Shown here: piece by piece, positions 1 to 5,670 of the stretch
Layout: every line of letters begins with the position of its first letter
Numbering within the stretch: position 1 is the first letter of the stretch
Source: QPJE01 sp051747745
GTDB lineage: Bacteria; Bacillota; Halanaerobiia; Halanaerobiales; Halanaerobiaceae
NCBI GenBank assembly: GCA_051747745.1
Contig: JBNJGL010000081.1
Location: forward strand, 1 to 6,907
Direction of reading: 5' to 3'
Length of the DNA: 6,907 nucleotides
Position numbers and translations under genes: made by a program
The notes under the pieces: generated by a model
Told to the model about the DNA's origin: nothing
Databases searched by the model: none
The model's input: only the letters and a program-made list of their open reading frames with translations

Positions 1-86
1 TGTTTTTCTATTCTTTTTTCCCCACCACCAAGTGTTATTTTTTCTTTTTTCTGCCTCAGCTCTTTTTCTTTCTCATTAACTGACAT
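1..86 (-). CDS. Carboxyltransferase / methylmalonyl-CoA decarboxylase alpha-type subunit, N-terminal fragment
   Basis: Only the first 28 codons lie in the window; the gene runs off the left edge. The visible product starts MSVNEKEKELRQKK and continues through a GGGEKRIEK stretch. This charged, helical N-terminus is typical of the carboxyltransferase subunit of biotin-dependent acyl-CoA carboxylases and decarboxylases (propionyl-CoA carboxylase beta, MmdA, transcarboxylase 12S), where it precedes the 'GKLTARERI' segment. Such enzymes interconvert methylmalonyl-CoA and propionyl-CoA. The ATG overlaps the TAA of the epimerase gene by one base (TAATG), and a GAGGAGG ribosome site lies inside the end of that gene, so the two are translationally coupled. 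Context supports the methylmalonyl-CoA assignment. The sequence alone cannot separate a sodium-pumping decarboxylase from an ATP-dependent carboxylase or a transcarboxylase. Confidence 0.75.
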   Translation of the reverse strand, partial: MSVNEKEKELRQKKEKITLGGGEKRIEK

Positions 87-505
87 TACTTGTCCTCCTC
101 ATCCAGTGGTTCACATAATTCAAGCAAAACTCCATTTGTTGTTTTAGGATGAACAAAAATAATTTTCATATTATCTGCACCTTTTGTAGGCTTATCACCA
201 ATAAATCTAGCACCTTTTTCTTTCATATCTTCAATTTTAGCTTCAATATCTTCCACCAAAACGGCCATATGATGAATACCTTCACTTCTTTTATCAATAA
301 ATTTAGCAATTGGACTTTCATCATTTAGAGGTTCCAGTAATTCTATTTTTGTTTCTCCAAGCTGAAAGAAGGCAATACTTACTCCCTGATCTTCAACTGT
401 TTCTACAGCCATTTTTTCAAGTCCAAGCATATTTTCGTAAAAATTCATTGTCTCTTCCAGATCTTTCACAGCAATACCTATGTGTTCAATTTTTTTTGTA
501 TTCAA
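86..505 (-). CDS. mce: Methylmalonyl-CoA epimerase
   Basis: A 139-residue cytoplasmic enzyme of the vicinal oxygen chelate (glyoxalase-like) fold, the usual length for the family. It interconverts (2R)- and (2S)-methylmalonyl-CoA, linking the cobalamin mutase to the carboxyltransferase step. Two beta-alpha-beta-beta-beta modules are visible: residues about 5-60 (KIEHIGIAVKDLEE...IELLEPL) and 75-135 (GIHHMAVLVEDIE...GVLLELCEP). By comparison with characterised epimerases the metal ligands should be His8, Glu55, His78 or His79, and Glu129. The start is a TTG at 503-505, preceded by AAAGGAGG with 7 nt spacing; no ATG occurs before residue 20. It begins 15 nt after the MeaB gene and overlaps the next gene by one base, consistent with one transcript. 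The general VOC fold is shared with glyoxalase I, but the motif set and neighbours make epimerase the clear choice. Confidence 0.95.
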   Translation of the reverse strand: MNTKKIEHIGIAVKDLEETMNFYENMLGLEKMAVETVEDQGVSIAFFQLGETKIELLEPLNDESPIAKFIDKRSEGIHHMAVLVEDIEAKIEDMKEKGARFIGDKPTKGADNMKIIFVHPKTTNGVLLELCEPLDEEDK

Positions 506-520
506 TTTAATACCTCCTTT

Positions 521-1480
521 TTATTCGGGAAGTCTATTTTTTAAAAGTTCTTCAGCTGCTGAATATGGATCCTCATCCAGGTCTCTAATAGCTTTTAATT
601 TTTCTTTAAAGAGATCTGAATTTTCGATAGGTTTAATAATTTTAGCAAGGACCCTTTCTTCCATCAGATTGATAAGCTGGCGCCTCATTACTTCATGACG
701 ATTTTCTTTTAAAAGACCATCATTTTGAAGATATTCTTTATGATTATTAATCTTTTCAACAAGCTCTGCTACTCCTTCATCTTCAGTAGCAGTTGTTTTT
801 ACAATTGGAATCGTCCATTTTTCTCCTTCTTTATGGGTTAATCTCACCATCTGTTCTAAAGTGAGCTCCATTTTTATAACAGAAGGACGGTCAGATTTAT
901 TAAGAACAAAAATATCTCCAACTTCCATCAATCCTGCTTTAAATGTCTGTATATCATCTCCAGCTTCAGGTACTGTAACAACTAAAGTCGTATCAGCAAG
1001 ATCAACAATATCGACTTCATTCTGACCTACCCCAACTGTTTCTATCAGTATGTAATCATAACCTGCATAAGACAGAAGCAGTACTGTATCATATATAGCT
1101 GGATTTAATCCTCCAAGAGTTCCTCGTGTTCCCATACTTCTTATAAAAACTCCTCGATCTGTGGCAACATTATCCATACGGATTCTATCACCTAAAAGAG
1201 CTCCACCACTAAATTGGCTTGTAGGATCTATAGCTATAATGGCAACTTTTAATCCCTGTTTGCGCCAGTGTGATACTATTCTATCTGTCAGTGTACTCTT
1301 TCCAGAACCTGGAGGGCCGGTAATACCAACAAGATAAGAAATTTCCGCACTTCCATACAGTTCCTTAAGAAGGGCAAAACCTTTATCCCTATCATTCTCA
1401 ATAAGAGAAATGGCACGGGCAATATCTTTTTCTTCTCCAGCTTTTATACCTTCAATCATCTCCTGTAAAGCCTGCATCAT
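521..1480 (-). CDS. meaB: Methylmalonyl-CoA mutase-associated GTPase (MeaB/ArgK family)
   Basis: A SIMIBI-class P-loop GTPase of about 319 residues. Family members are chaperones of adenosylcobalamin-dependent mutases: they gate cofactor loading and protect or reactivate the enzyme. Visible motifs, numbered from the chosen start: Walker A GPPGSGKS at 55-62, the IDPTS segment at 84-88 followed by SGGALLGDR, ETVGVGQ at 147-153 (switch/Walker B region), and the guanine-specificity motif NKSD at 194-197. An N-terminal helix and a C-terminal helical tail, used for dimerisation in the family, are present, so the length is normal. An upstream in-frame TTG at 1492 overlaps the GGAGG ribosome site (1486-1490) and is unlikely. 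ATG codons at 1480 and 1477 lie 5 and 8 nt after it, and either could be used. It begins 12 nt after the cobalamin-binding subunit gene and 15 nt before mce, matching its expected partner role. Confidence 0.94.
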   Translation of the reverse strand: MMQALQEMIEGIKAGEEKDIARAISLIENDRDKGFALLKELYGSAEISYLVGITGPPGSGKSTLTDRIVSHWRKQGLKVAIIAIDPTSQFSGGALLGDRIRMDNVATDRGVFIRSMGTRGTLGGLNPAIYDTVLLLSYAGYDYILIETVGVGQNEVDIVDLADTTLVVTVPEAGDDIQTFKAGLMEVGDIFVLNKSDRPSVIKMELTLEQMVRLTHKEGEKWTIPIVKTTATEDEGVAELVEKINNHKEYLQNDGLLKENRHEVMRRQLINLMEERVLAKIIKPIENSDLFKEKLKAIRDLDEDPYSAAEELLKNRLPE

Positions 1481-1492
1481 ATTATCCTCCAA

Positions 1493-1888
1493 TTATTTTA
1501 CTCTTTCTTTAATAAAGTCAACAATTTTTTGGATGGGAGTTCCTGGTGTAAAGATTCCATCTATACCTAATTCTGTCAGATATTCATGGTCTTCTTCCGG
1601 TATAATTCCGCCGGCAATGACAAGAACTTCTTCGGAATTTTCTTTTTCCAGAAGCTCCATAACACTTTTGAATAGGTGATTGTGTGCTCCAGATAAAATG
1701 CTCAGACCAATTACATCCACATCTTCCTGTACTGCAGCTCTAACAATGTCTTCAGGAGTATTTCTGAGTCCGGTATAAACAACTTCCATACCAGCTTCAA
1801 TCAGCCCACGGGCAATTACTTTTGCACCTCTATCATGTCCATCCAGACCTGGTTTTGCAATAAGTACTTTAATCTTTTTTTCAGCCAT
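1493..1888 (-). CDS. Methylmalonyl-CoA mutase, small cobalamin-binding subunit
   Basis: A 131-residue stand-alone B12-binding domain, matching the C-terminal domain of methylmalonyl-CoA mutase. With a separate catalytic subunit it would interconvert succinyl-CoA and (R)-methylmalonyl-CoA. The base-off/His-on signature is complete: Asp16-x-His18-x-x-Gly21 within KPGLDGHDRG, the Ser63-x-Leu65 pair in LSILSGAH, and Gly93-Gly94 in VIAGGIIP. The Rossmann-like fold ends at residue 131 with no additional domain. The ATG is preceded by AAAGGAGG with good spacing. It is the first gene of the methylmalonyl-CoA operon and follows an operator-like palindrome. Split mutases with a separate small subunit are known in archaea and various bacteria, and the large catalytic subunit is not seen here. 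Small subunits of other acyl-CoA mutases (ethylmalonyl-, isobutyryl-, hydroxyisobutyryl-CoA) look similar, but the epimerase next door favours methylmalonyl-CoA. Confidence 0.9.
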   Translation of the reverse strand: MAEKKIKVLIAKPGLDGHDRGAKVIARGLIEAGMEVVYTGLRNTPEDIVRAAVQEDVDVIGLSILSGAHNHLFKSVMELLEKENSEEVLVIAGGIIPEEDHEYLTELGIDGIFTPGTPIQKIVDFIKERVK

Positions 1889-1916
1889 AATGATCCTCCT
1901 TTCCCCTCATTGAATA

Positions 1917-1928
1917 ATTGTATACAAT
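1917..1928. promoter_or_regulatory. GntR/FCD-type operator upstream of the methylmalonyl-CoA operon
   Basis: ATTGTATACAAT is a perfect 12-bp palindrome located 29 bp before the start codon of the cobalamin-binding subunit. It has the TTGTATACAA form typical of operators of FadR-family (FCD) regulators. The same 11-bp core (TTGTATACAAT on the plus strand) recurs upstream of the GntR/FCD gene in this window, the only other copy I see. It lies 4 nt downstream of a -10-like element, so a bound protein would cover the transcription start. Direct binding is inference. Confidence 0.72.
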
Positions 1929-1932
1929 GATA

Positions 1933-1961
1933 TTTATAAAAAGACACAGTTAAGGAGTAAG
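1933..1961 (-). promoter_or_regulatory. Candidate promoter of the methylmalonyl-CoA operon
   Basis: Minus-strand -10-like TATAAA (1933-1938) with a poor -35-like CTTACT (1956-1961, three of six matches) at 17 nt. The main argument for it is geometry: the operator core begins exactly 4 nt downstream of this -10, as it does at the regulator's own much better promoter. A weak -35 would fit low basal activity or reliance on readthrough from the transporter operon. Confidence 0.4.
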
Positions 1962-1988
1962 ATCAGCCAAAGCCAAAATCACTCCCTA
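1938..1988 (-). terminator. Weak intrinsic terminator after the TRAP permease gene
   Basis: On the minus strand, arms TAGGGAGTGA (1979-1988) and TTACTCCTTA (1951-1960) can form about 10 base pairs including two G-U pairs, with an 18-nt loop. A run of five U residues follows 8 nt later (1938-1942). The large loop and the offset U run make this a weak or partial terminator, so readthrough into the methylmalonyl-CoA genes is plausible. The hairpin arm also overlaps the proposed -35 of the next promoter. Confidence 0.35.
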
Positions 1989-1996
1989 TTAACATA

Positions 1997-3943
1997 TTAA
2001 CCTGCTACACCTTCACTCTTATTATATGGATAAAACTTCTGAAATGCAATAACTCCTGCAAAAATTATGAAACCAATTATGTCTGTTGGTCCACCTGGCT
2101 TAATTAATAATAAAGCAGAAGCCAGCATCAGTATTCTCTGAAGTATGTTACTCTTTCGTAAAAACCAGCCTTCATTGGCAGATGCAAGAGCAATAACTCC
2201 GATAAGTGCTGTTAAAGCAATAATAATGATCCCCATTGGAGTACTATTTAATCCTAAAAGTGCAGGACTAAGTACAAACATATATGGAATTAAGAAACCT
2301 GCTGAAGCCATTTTAAATGCCTGATAACCAGTTTTGTTAATATCTCCTCCAGAAATACCTGCTGCTGCAAAAGCTGCCAGCGCCACTGGTGGAGTAACAT
2401 TTGCCATCATTGCAAAATAAAATACAAAGAAGTGAGAAACCATTGGTGAGATTCCAAGTTCTCCCAGAGCTGGTGCTGCCATTGTTGCAGTTAAAATATA
2501 TGCAGGAATTGAAGGCATACCCAGTCCTAAGATAATACAAGCTATCATTGTAAAGAACAGTGTAAGAATTAAATTTCCGCCTGACCAGTTAATAATGGCA
2601 CCGGCCATTTTTGACCCAAATCCTGTTCTTGTAGAAACACCAACAATAATACCAACAACGGCTGTAGCAGTTGCTACACTCAGTGCATTTAAAACACCAA
2701 GTTTAAGTGCATCAATTATATCAAAAAGTCCCATCCTGGTTTCTTTTCGAACCCAGCTGACTACAACTGTAGTTACTATTGCAAAAACAGCTGCATAAGT
2801 AGGAGTATATCCATTTACAAGGAAATATACAAGTACTACTAAAGGCAAAAATTGATAACTTTTTGTCATAAGCAGTTTTTTCAAATCTGGAACGTCAGAT
2901 TCGTCCATACCACTTAGATTCTTTTTGGATGCTCTAAAATAAACCATTGTTATTGCTGCAATATAATATAAAAGCGCAGGTATAATAGCAGCGTACACAA
3001 TATTAATATAATCAATTCCAAGGGTTTCTGCCATGATAAATGCTGCAGCACCCATTACTGGTGGTAAAAGCTGCCCACCACATGATGCGGCTGCCTCAAC
3101 ACCTCCGGCAAATTCTGAAGAATATCCTATTCTCTTCATAAGTGGAATTGTAAATGCACCGGTAGTTACAACATTTGCAACTGCTGCACCATTAATAGAT
3201 CCCATTAAACCACTGGAAATAACTGCTACCTGTGCAGGCCCACCTTTTTTCTTTCCGGCAACTGCAATTGCCAGATCATTAAAGAAGTCTCCGACACCTG
3301 ATTTAAGTAGAAATGCTCCAAACATAATAAATAAAATTAAGTACTGAGCTGAAACACCCACGGCCACACCATAGATACCTTCAGTTGTTAAATACATGTA
3401 TTCCATTATTTCCTGGAATGCAAAACCCCTATGAGCAAGTCTACCAGATAAGACATTACCATACATAGAATACATCAAAAATACAATCGCTATACTTGGT
3501 AGAACATTTCCCATTACTCTTCTAGCACCTTCCAGCACTAAAAGTACAGTGATTGTTGCCACAATAATGTCTGTCTGGTTGGGCATTCCTGCTCTCCAGA
3601 CAAGCTCCATGTAGTTGCTGTATATATACCAGGCTGAATAAAAACTCAATGCTACCAGTACGGCATCTACTATGTAGACATATGCTTTTTTAGATTTATT
3701 AAGTGGATATAGTATAAAAATCATTACTAAAACAAATGCAACATGATAAGCACGATGCTGTAATGCAGTTGGCGTACCAAAACGCGATGTATATAAATGA
3801 TAAACTGCCATAGTTACAGCAATAACACTAATAATCATGTTAAACAGTTTATTGAGATCTCTTTTGCGAGAAGAGGAGTCTATCTTTTTTACTCTCTTAT
3901 CATTTTTGAGATTTTCACTGCTGTTATTATTTTTATTAGACAT
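1997..3943 (-). CDS. TRAP transporter fused permease (DctQ-DctM, 4TM/12TM fusion, TAXI type)
   Basis: A 648-residue inner-membrane protein that fuses the small and large membrane subunits of a TRAP transporter, as is usual when the partner is a TAXI-type binding protein. TRAP systems are ion-gradient-driven (normally sodium) secondary importers of organic acids. A charged cytoplasmic N-terminus (1-30) precedes hydrophobic segments near 33-52, 66-80, 88-109 and 125-137 (DctQ-like part), then the DctM part. Conserved DctM stretches are visible: GSINGAAVANVVTTG near 248-262, GGQLLPPVMGAAAF near 289-302, GLGMPSIPAYIL near 473-484 and NVTPPVALAAFAAAG near 515-529. Residues about 565-640 form a further hydrophobic tail resembling the DUF3394-type C-terminus of some fused permeases. 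ATG follows AAAAGGAGG with normal spacing, 24 nt after the DUF1850 gene. The substrate cannot be read from sequence; candidates are C4/C5 dicarboxylates or glutamate. Confidence 0.95.
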   Translation of the reverse strand: MSNKNNNSSENLKNDKRVKKIDSSSRKRDLNKLFNMIISVIAVTMAVYHLYTSRFGTPTALQHRAYHVAFVLVMIFILYPLNKSKKAYVYIVDAVLVALSFYSAWYIYSNYMELVWRAGMPNQTDIIVATITVLLVLEGARRVMGNVLPSIAIVFLMYSMYGNVLSGRLAHRGFAFQEIMEYMYLTTEGIYGVAVGVSAQYLILFIMFGAFLLKSGVGDFFNDLAIAVAGKKKGGPAQVAVISSGLMGSINGAAVANVVTTGAFTIPLMKRIGYSSEFAGGVEAAASCGGQLLPPVMGAAAFIMAETLGIDYINIVYAAIIPALLYYIAAITMVYFRASKKNLSGMDESDVPDLKKLLMTKSYQFLPLVVLVYFLVNGYTPTYAAVFAIVTTVVVSWVRKETRMGLFDIIDALKLGVLNALSVATATAVVGIIVGVSTRTGFGSKMAGAIINWSGGNLILTLFFTMIACIILGLGMPSIPAYILTATMAAPALGELGISPMVSHFFVFYFAMMANVTPPVALAAFAAAGISGGDINKTGYQAFKMASAGFLIPYMFVLSPALLGLNSTPMGIIIIALTALIGVIALASANEGWFLRKSNILQRILMLASALLLIKPGGPTDIIGFIIFAGVIAFQKFYPYNKSEGVAG

Positions 3944-3967
3944 AAATTCCCTCCTTTTCGAGTTTAA

Positions 3968-4453
3968 CTATTTACAAATTCTAAATTTTATCTTGGCCCA
4001 GTCTTCCGATATTTCTACTAAATTGATTTTTTCTTCATTTATTAACAAATAATGAGGAGAGATAGATGAAACAATATAATCTATTGTTTCATATTCCTTA
4101 TCTACACTATCATATATAAAATACCCATCTTTTATTTTGAATTCCCAATTATCAGGAAGCACTGATGGAACACCCGGTCCGGTCGAAGGAACTCTAATTT
4201 CTCTTAAAATCATCTTTCCTTCAGGTGATATTTCAAACAGGTTATCCCACGGCTCAAGTTCACTGGAATGCACAAAATTCACAATAAATTCGGACCCTGA
4301 TTTTACTTTAAATTCTTTAAGAATATTCTCTGATTCATCCAGCAGCTGAAGTTTGAAGTCCCCTTCTGCTGAAGATGAAACTGAATTAATTACTGTTAGC
4401 AAAAAAAAGAGAACGATTAAGATAGTAATTTTTTTAAAGATATTAGTTTTCAT
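3968..4453 (-). CDS. DUF1850 family exported protein associated with TAXI-TRAP transporters
   Basis: A 161-residue protein of unknown function. An N-terminal signal peptide is clear (MKTNIFKK, then hydrophobic ITILIVLFFLLTVI, then small residues to about 30) and no lipobox cysteine is present. The remainder is a small beta-rich domain with the features I associate with DUF1850: VNFVHSSELEPWDNLFEI near 58-75, a STGPGVPSVLPDNWEF segment near 90-105, and a C-terminal VEISEDWAKIKFRI strand. The family often sits beside fused TRAP permeases and TAXI binding proteins, as here, between the two. A periplasmic helper role in ligand delivery or transporter regulation is only an inference. The ATG at 4453 has no adjacent ribosome site: the only good one (AAAGGAGG at 4493-4500) lies beyond a strong hairpin. 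No better in-frame start agrees with the signal peptide. Confidence 0.85.
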   Translation of the reverse strand: MKTNIFKKITILIVLFFLLTVINSVSSSAEGDFKLQLLDESENILKEFKVKSGSEFIVNFVHSSELEPWDNLFEISPEGKMILREIRVPSTGPGVPSVLPDNWEFKIKDGYFIYDSVDKEYETIDYIVSSISPHYLLINEEKINLVEISEDWAKIKFRICK

Positions 4454-4462
4454 AATTATTGT

Positions 4463-4491
4463 CAGGTGAAGCGGGAAACCCGCTTCACCTG
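4463..4491 (-). promoter_or_regulatory. Strong intercistronic hairpin between binding-protein and DUF1850 genes
   Basis: Perfect inverted repeat with 13-bp arms, CAGGTGAAGCGGG (4463-4475) and its complement (4479-4491), and a 3-nt loop. Nine of the 13 pairs are G-C, which stands out in AT-rich surroundings. No U tract follows on the minus strand (next bases ACAATAATT), so it is not a standard terminator. It could protect the 3' end of the binding-protein mRNA, giving the excess of binding protein over permease common in such operons. It also lies between the ribosome site and start codon of the DUF1850 gene. Confidence 0.85.
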
Positions 4492-4492
4492 T

Positions 4493-4500
4493 CCTCCTTT
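4493..4500 (-). promoter_or_regulatory. Displaced ribosome binding site of the DUF1850 gene
   Basis: AAAGGAGG immediately follows the binding-protein stop codon but lies 39 nt before the DUF1850 ATG. Removing the 29-nt hairpin leaves 10 unpaired nucleotides between GGAGG and ATG (one before, nine after), a workable distance. No purine-rich site exists between hairpin and ATG. An alternative target is a GTG at 4486-4488, only 4 nt away, opening an 8-codon reading frame. Confidence 0.6.
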
Positions 4501-4502
4501 AT

Positions 4503-5474
4503 TTATTCAAGTAATCCTTCTTCTTTATAGAATTTCTCAACACCAGGGTGAAGGTCTAATGACATACCTTCCAGAGCGCCCTCAAGTGTAATCATTTTTG
4601 CTGCATTGTGATATCCATAAAGTTCTTCAAGATTATTATACATTACAGATACAAGATCATATACTACATCTTCATCAAGATTTTTATTTACTAACATGTA
4701 GTTTTTAAGACCTAAAGAAGTAACATCTCTATCTACACCTTTATATGTTCCGGCAGGAATATCAGCAGAGACATAAATAGGGAAATCTTCTCTCATTGTT
4801 TCCACAGTTTCTTTATCGATTGGTACGATATCAATATCCTGAGTTGTTGCGAGCTCAGTAATAGAAGCTATTGGAAGTCCACCTGTTAAGAATGCAGCAT
4901 CAATATTTCTATTGGAGAGCTGTTCACAGGATTCTGCATAACTTAAGAAGTCAGCTTTACCTAAATCATCATAAGTAATTCCATTGGCTGCAAGAATTCT
5001 TCTAGCATTAAGTTCAGAACCGCTACCAGGAGCACCTACACCAACACGCTTACCTGCTAAATCTTCTACAGATTTAATACCACTATCTTTAGTAGTAATT
5101 AACTGAACAAAATTAGTATGTGCTGAAGCAAATCCTCTTACGTTTTCAAGTGGCTTATCTTCAAACATAAGCATTCCTTCTTTACCATAAAAGCAAACAT
5201 CACTCATGGCAAAAGCAAGTTCAGCTCTGTTATCATCAACCATTCTATTGTTAATTACAGAAGCACCTGTAGAAGCAACAGAAACATTGATTTCTTCAAT
5301 ATTGTTGTTCCAGATTTCAGAAAGACCTGTAGCTATTGTATGGTATGGTCCACCAGCACCACCAGTAGCAATTGTCAGCTGTAAGTCATCTGCAGCATTT
5401 GCTGTTAAAGCAAATAGTAGAATGAAAAGTGTCATTGAAAGAACGACCATTTTGAAATTAGTGTTTTTAAACAT
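4503..5474 (-). CDS. TAXI family TRAP transporter solute-binding protein
   Basis: A 323-residue exported binding protein that captures substrate outside the inner membrane and hands it to the fused TRAP permease encoded two genes downstream. The signal peptide runs MFKNTNFKMVVLS to a likely SPase I site TANA|ADD after residue 27; there is no lipobox, so it should be free in a periplasm. The mature protein starts with the characteristic TAXI strand and glycine-rich loop (LTIATGGAGGPYHTIATGL, 32-50), followed by GASVINNRMV and ELAFAMSDV. Other family stretches are KRVGVGAPGSGSELNARRIL (the ligand-pocket region) and DAAFLTGGLP. The ATG at 5472-5474 has AAAGGAGG with 6 nt spacing. A GTG at 5513 would add a lysine-rich stretch before the signal peptide and lacks a ribosome site, so I reject it. 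Known TAXI substrates include glutamate and 2-oxoglutarate; here the ligand is undetermined. Confidence 0.95.
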   Translation of the reverse strand: MFKNTNFKMVVLSMTLFILLFALTANAADDLQLTIATGGAGGPYHTIATGLSEIWNNNIEEINVSVASTGASVINNRMVDDNRAELAFAMSDVCFYGKEGMLMFEDKPLENVRGFASAHTNFVQLITTKDSGIKSVEDLAGKRVGVGAPGSGSELNARRILAANGITYDDLGKADFLSYAESCEQLSNRNIDAAFLTGGLPIASITELATTQDIDIVPIDKETVETMREDFPIYVSADIPAGTYKGVDRDVTSLGLKNYMLVNKNLDEDVVYDLVSVMYNNLEELYGYHNAAKMITLEGALEGMSLDLHPGVEKFYKEEGLLE

Positions 5475-5567
5475 TTTTTTCCTCCTTTTAGATTTTTGAT
5501 ATTTTTGTTTCACCTTTTGTGTTAAAAAACTTCACCCCTCCTTGTTTAGTGATTTTAGTTTTTCAAC

Positions 5568-5588
5568 TTCATTATCAAAGATAATGAA
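5568..5588. repeat. 9-bp-arm inverted repeat in the transporter operon leader
   Basis: TTCATTATC (5568-5576), spacer AAA, and GATAATGAA (5580-5588) form a perfect inverted repeat. It lies roughly 10-35 nt downstream of the predicted start of the transporter transcript and about 95 nt before the binding-protein ATG. It could be an operator placed just after the start site or a small RNA hairpin. It does not resemble the TTGTATACAA operator, which suggests a different regulator. Confidence 0.55.
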
Positions 5589-5606
5589 AGGATTTTAATC
5601 TATTAT

Positions 5607-5635
5607 ATTATAACATTAAGGCCGCAAAATGAAAA
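5607..5635 (-). promoter_or_regulatory. Extended -10 promoter of the TAXI-TRAP operon
   Basis: On the minus strand, a perfect TATAAT (5607-5612) is preceded by TGT, forming the extended -10 TGnTATAAT. A -35-like TTTTCA (5630-5635, four of six matches) lies 17 nt upstream. Transcription would begin near 5600, leaving a leader of about 125 nt before the binding-protein ATG. That leader contains the inverted repeat and an extra AAGGAGG at 5537-5543. Confidence 0.65.
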
Positions 5636-5641
5636 CGGCAT

Positions 5642-5670
5642 TTGACACTGGGCAGCAAAATAAATATACT
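5642..5670 (+). promoter_or_regulatory. Plus-strand promoter-like sequence antisense-directed toward the GntR gene
   Basis: Perfect -35 TTGACA (5642-5647), a 17-nt spacer and -10 TATACT (5665-5670, five of six). It points rightward, where the only gene is the GntR/FCD gene on the opposite strand, so any transcript would be antisense to its 3' end. No plus-strand coding region is supported downstream. The -10 lies inside the 28-bp palindrome. It may be fortuitous in AT-rich DNA, although an exact -35 with ideal spacing is less easily dismissed. Confidence 0.4.

Noticed and set aside
1481..1492. TTG start at 1492 for the MeaB gene
   Set aside because: The TTG overlaps the GGAGG ribosome site itself; the ATG codons at 1480 and 1477 are correctly spaced from it.
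1889..1996. Cobalamin riboswitch upstream of the B12-dependent mutase subunit
   Set aside because: The gap is only 108 nt and shows no B12-box or multi-stem architecture; the terminator-like hairpin and operator account for its visible structure.
3033..3347. 104-codon open frame on the plus strand
   Set aside because: It lies wholly opposite conserved DctM motifs of the permease, has no ribosome site, and has a composition expected from a shadow frame.
4463..4491. Intrinsic terminator between the binding protein and DUF1850
   Set aside because: The stem is strong, but no U tract follows on the minus strand and the operon clearly continues with linked genes.
5206..5499. 97-codon open frame on the plus strand
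   Set aside because: It is antisense to the conserved TAXI binding-protein N-terminus and signal peptide, and no supporting start signal is present.
5475..5513. Upstream GTG start extending the binding protein by 13 residues
   Set aside because: It has no ribosome site, would add a lysine/arginine-rich stretch before the signal peptide, and would place the strong AAAGGAGG before the ATG at 5474 inside the coding region.
5629..5642. Catabolite-response-like sequence TGAAAACGG near the transporter -35
   Set aside because: Only the left half fits a CcpA site; the right half (CATTT) does not, so I do not call it.
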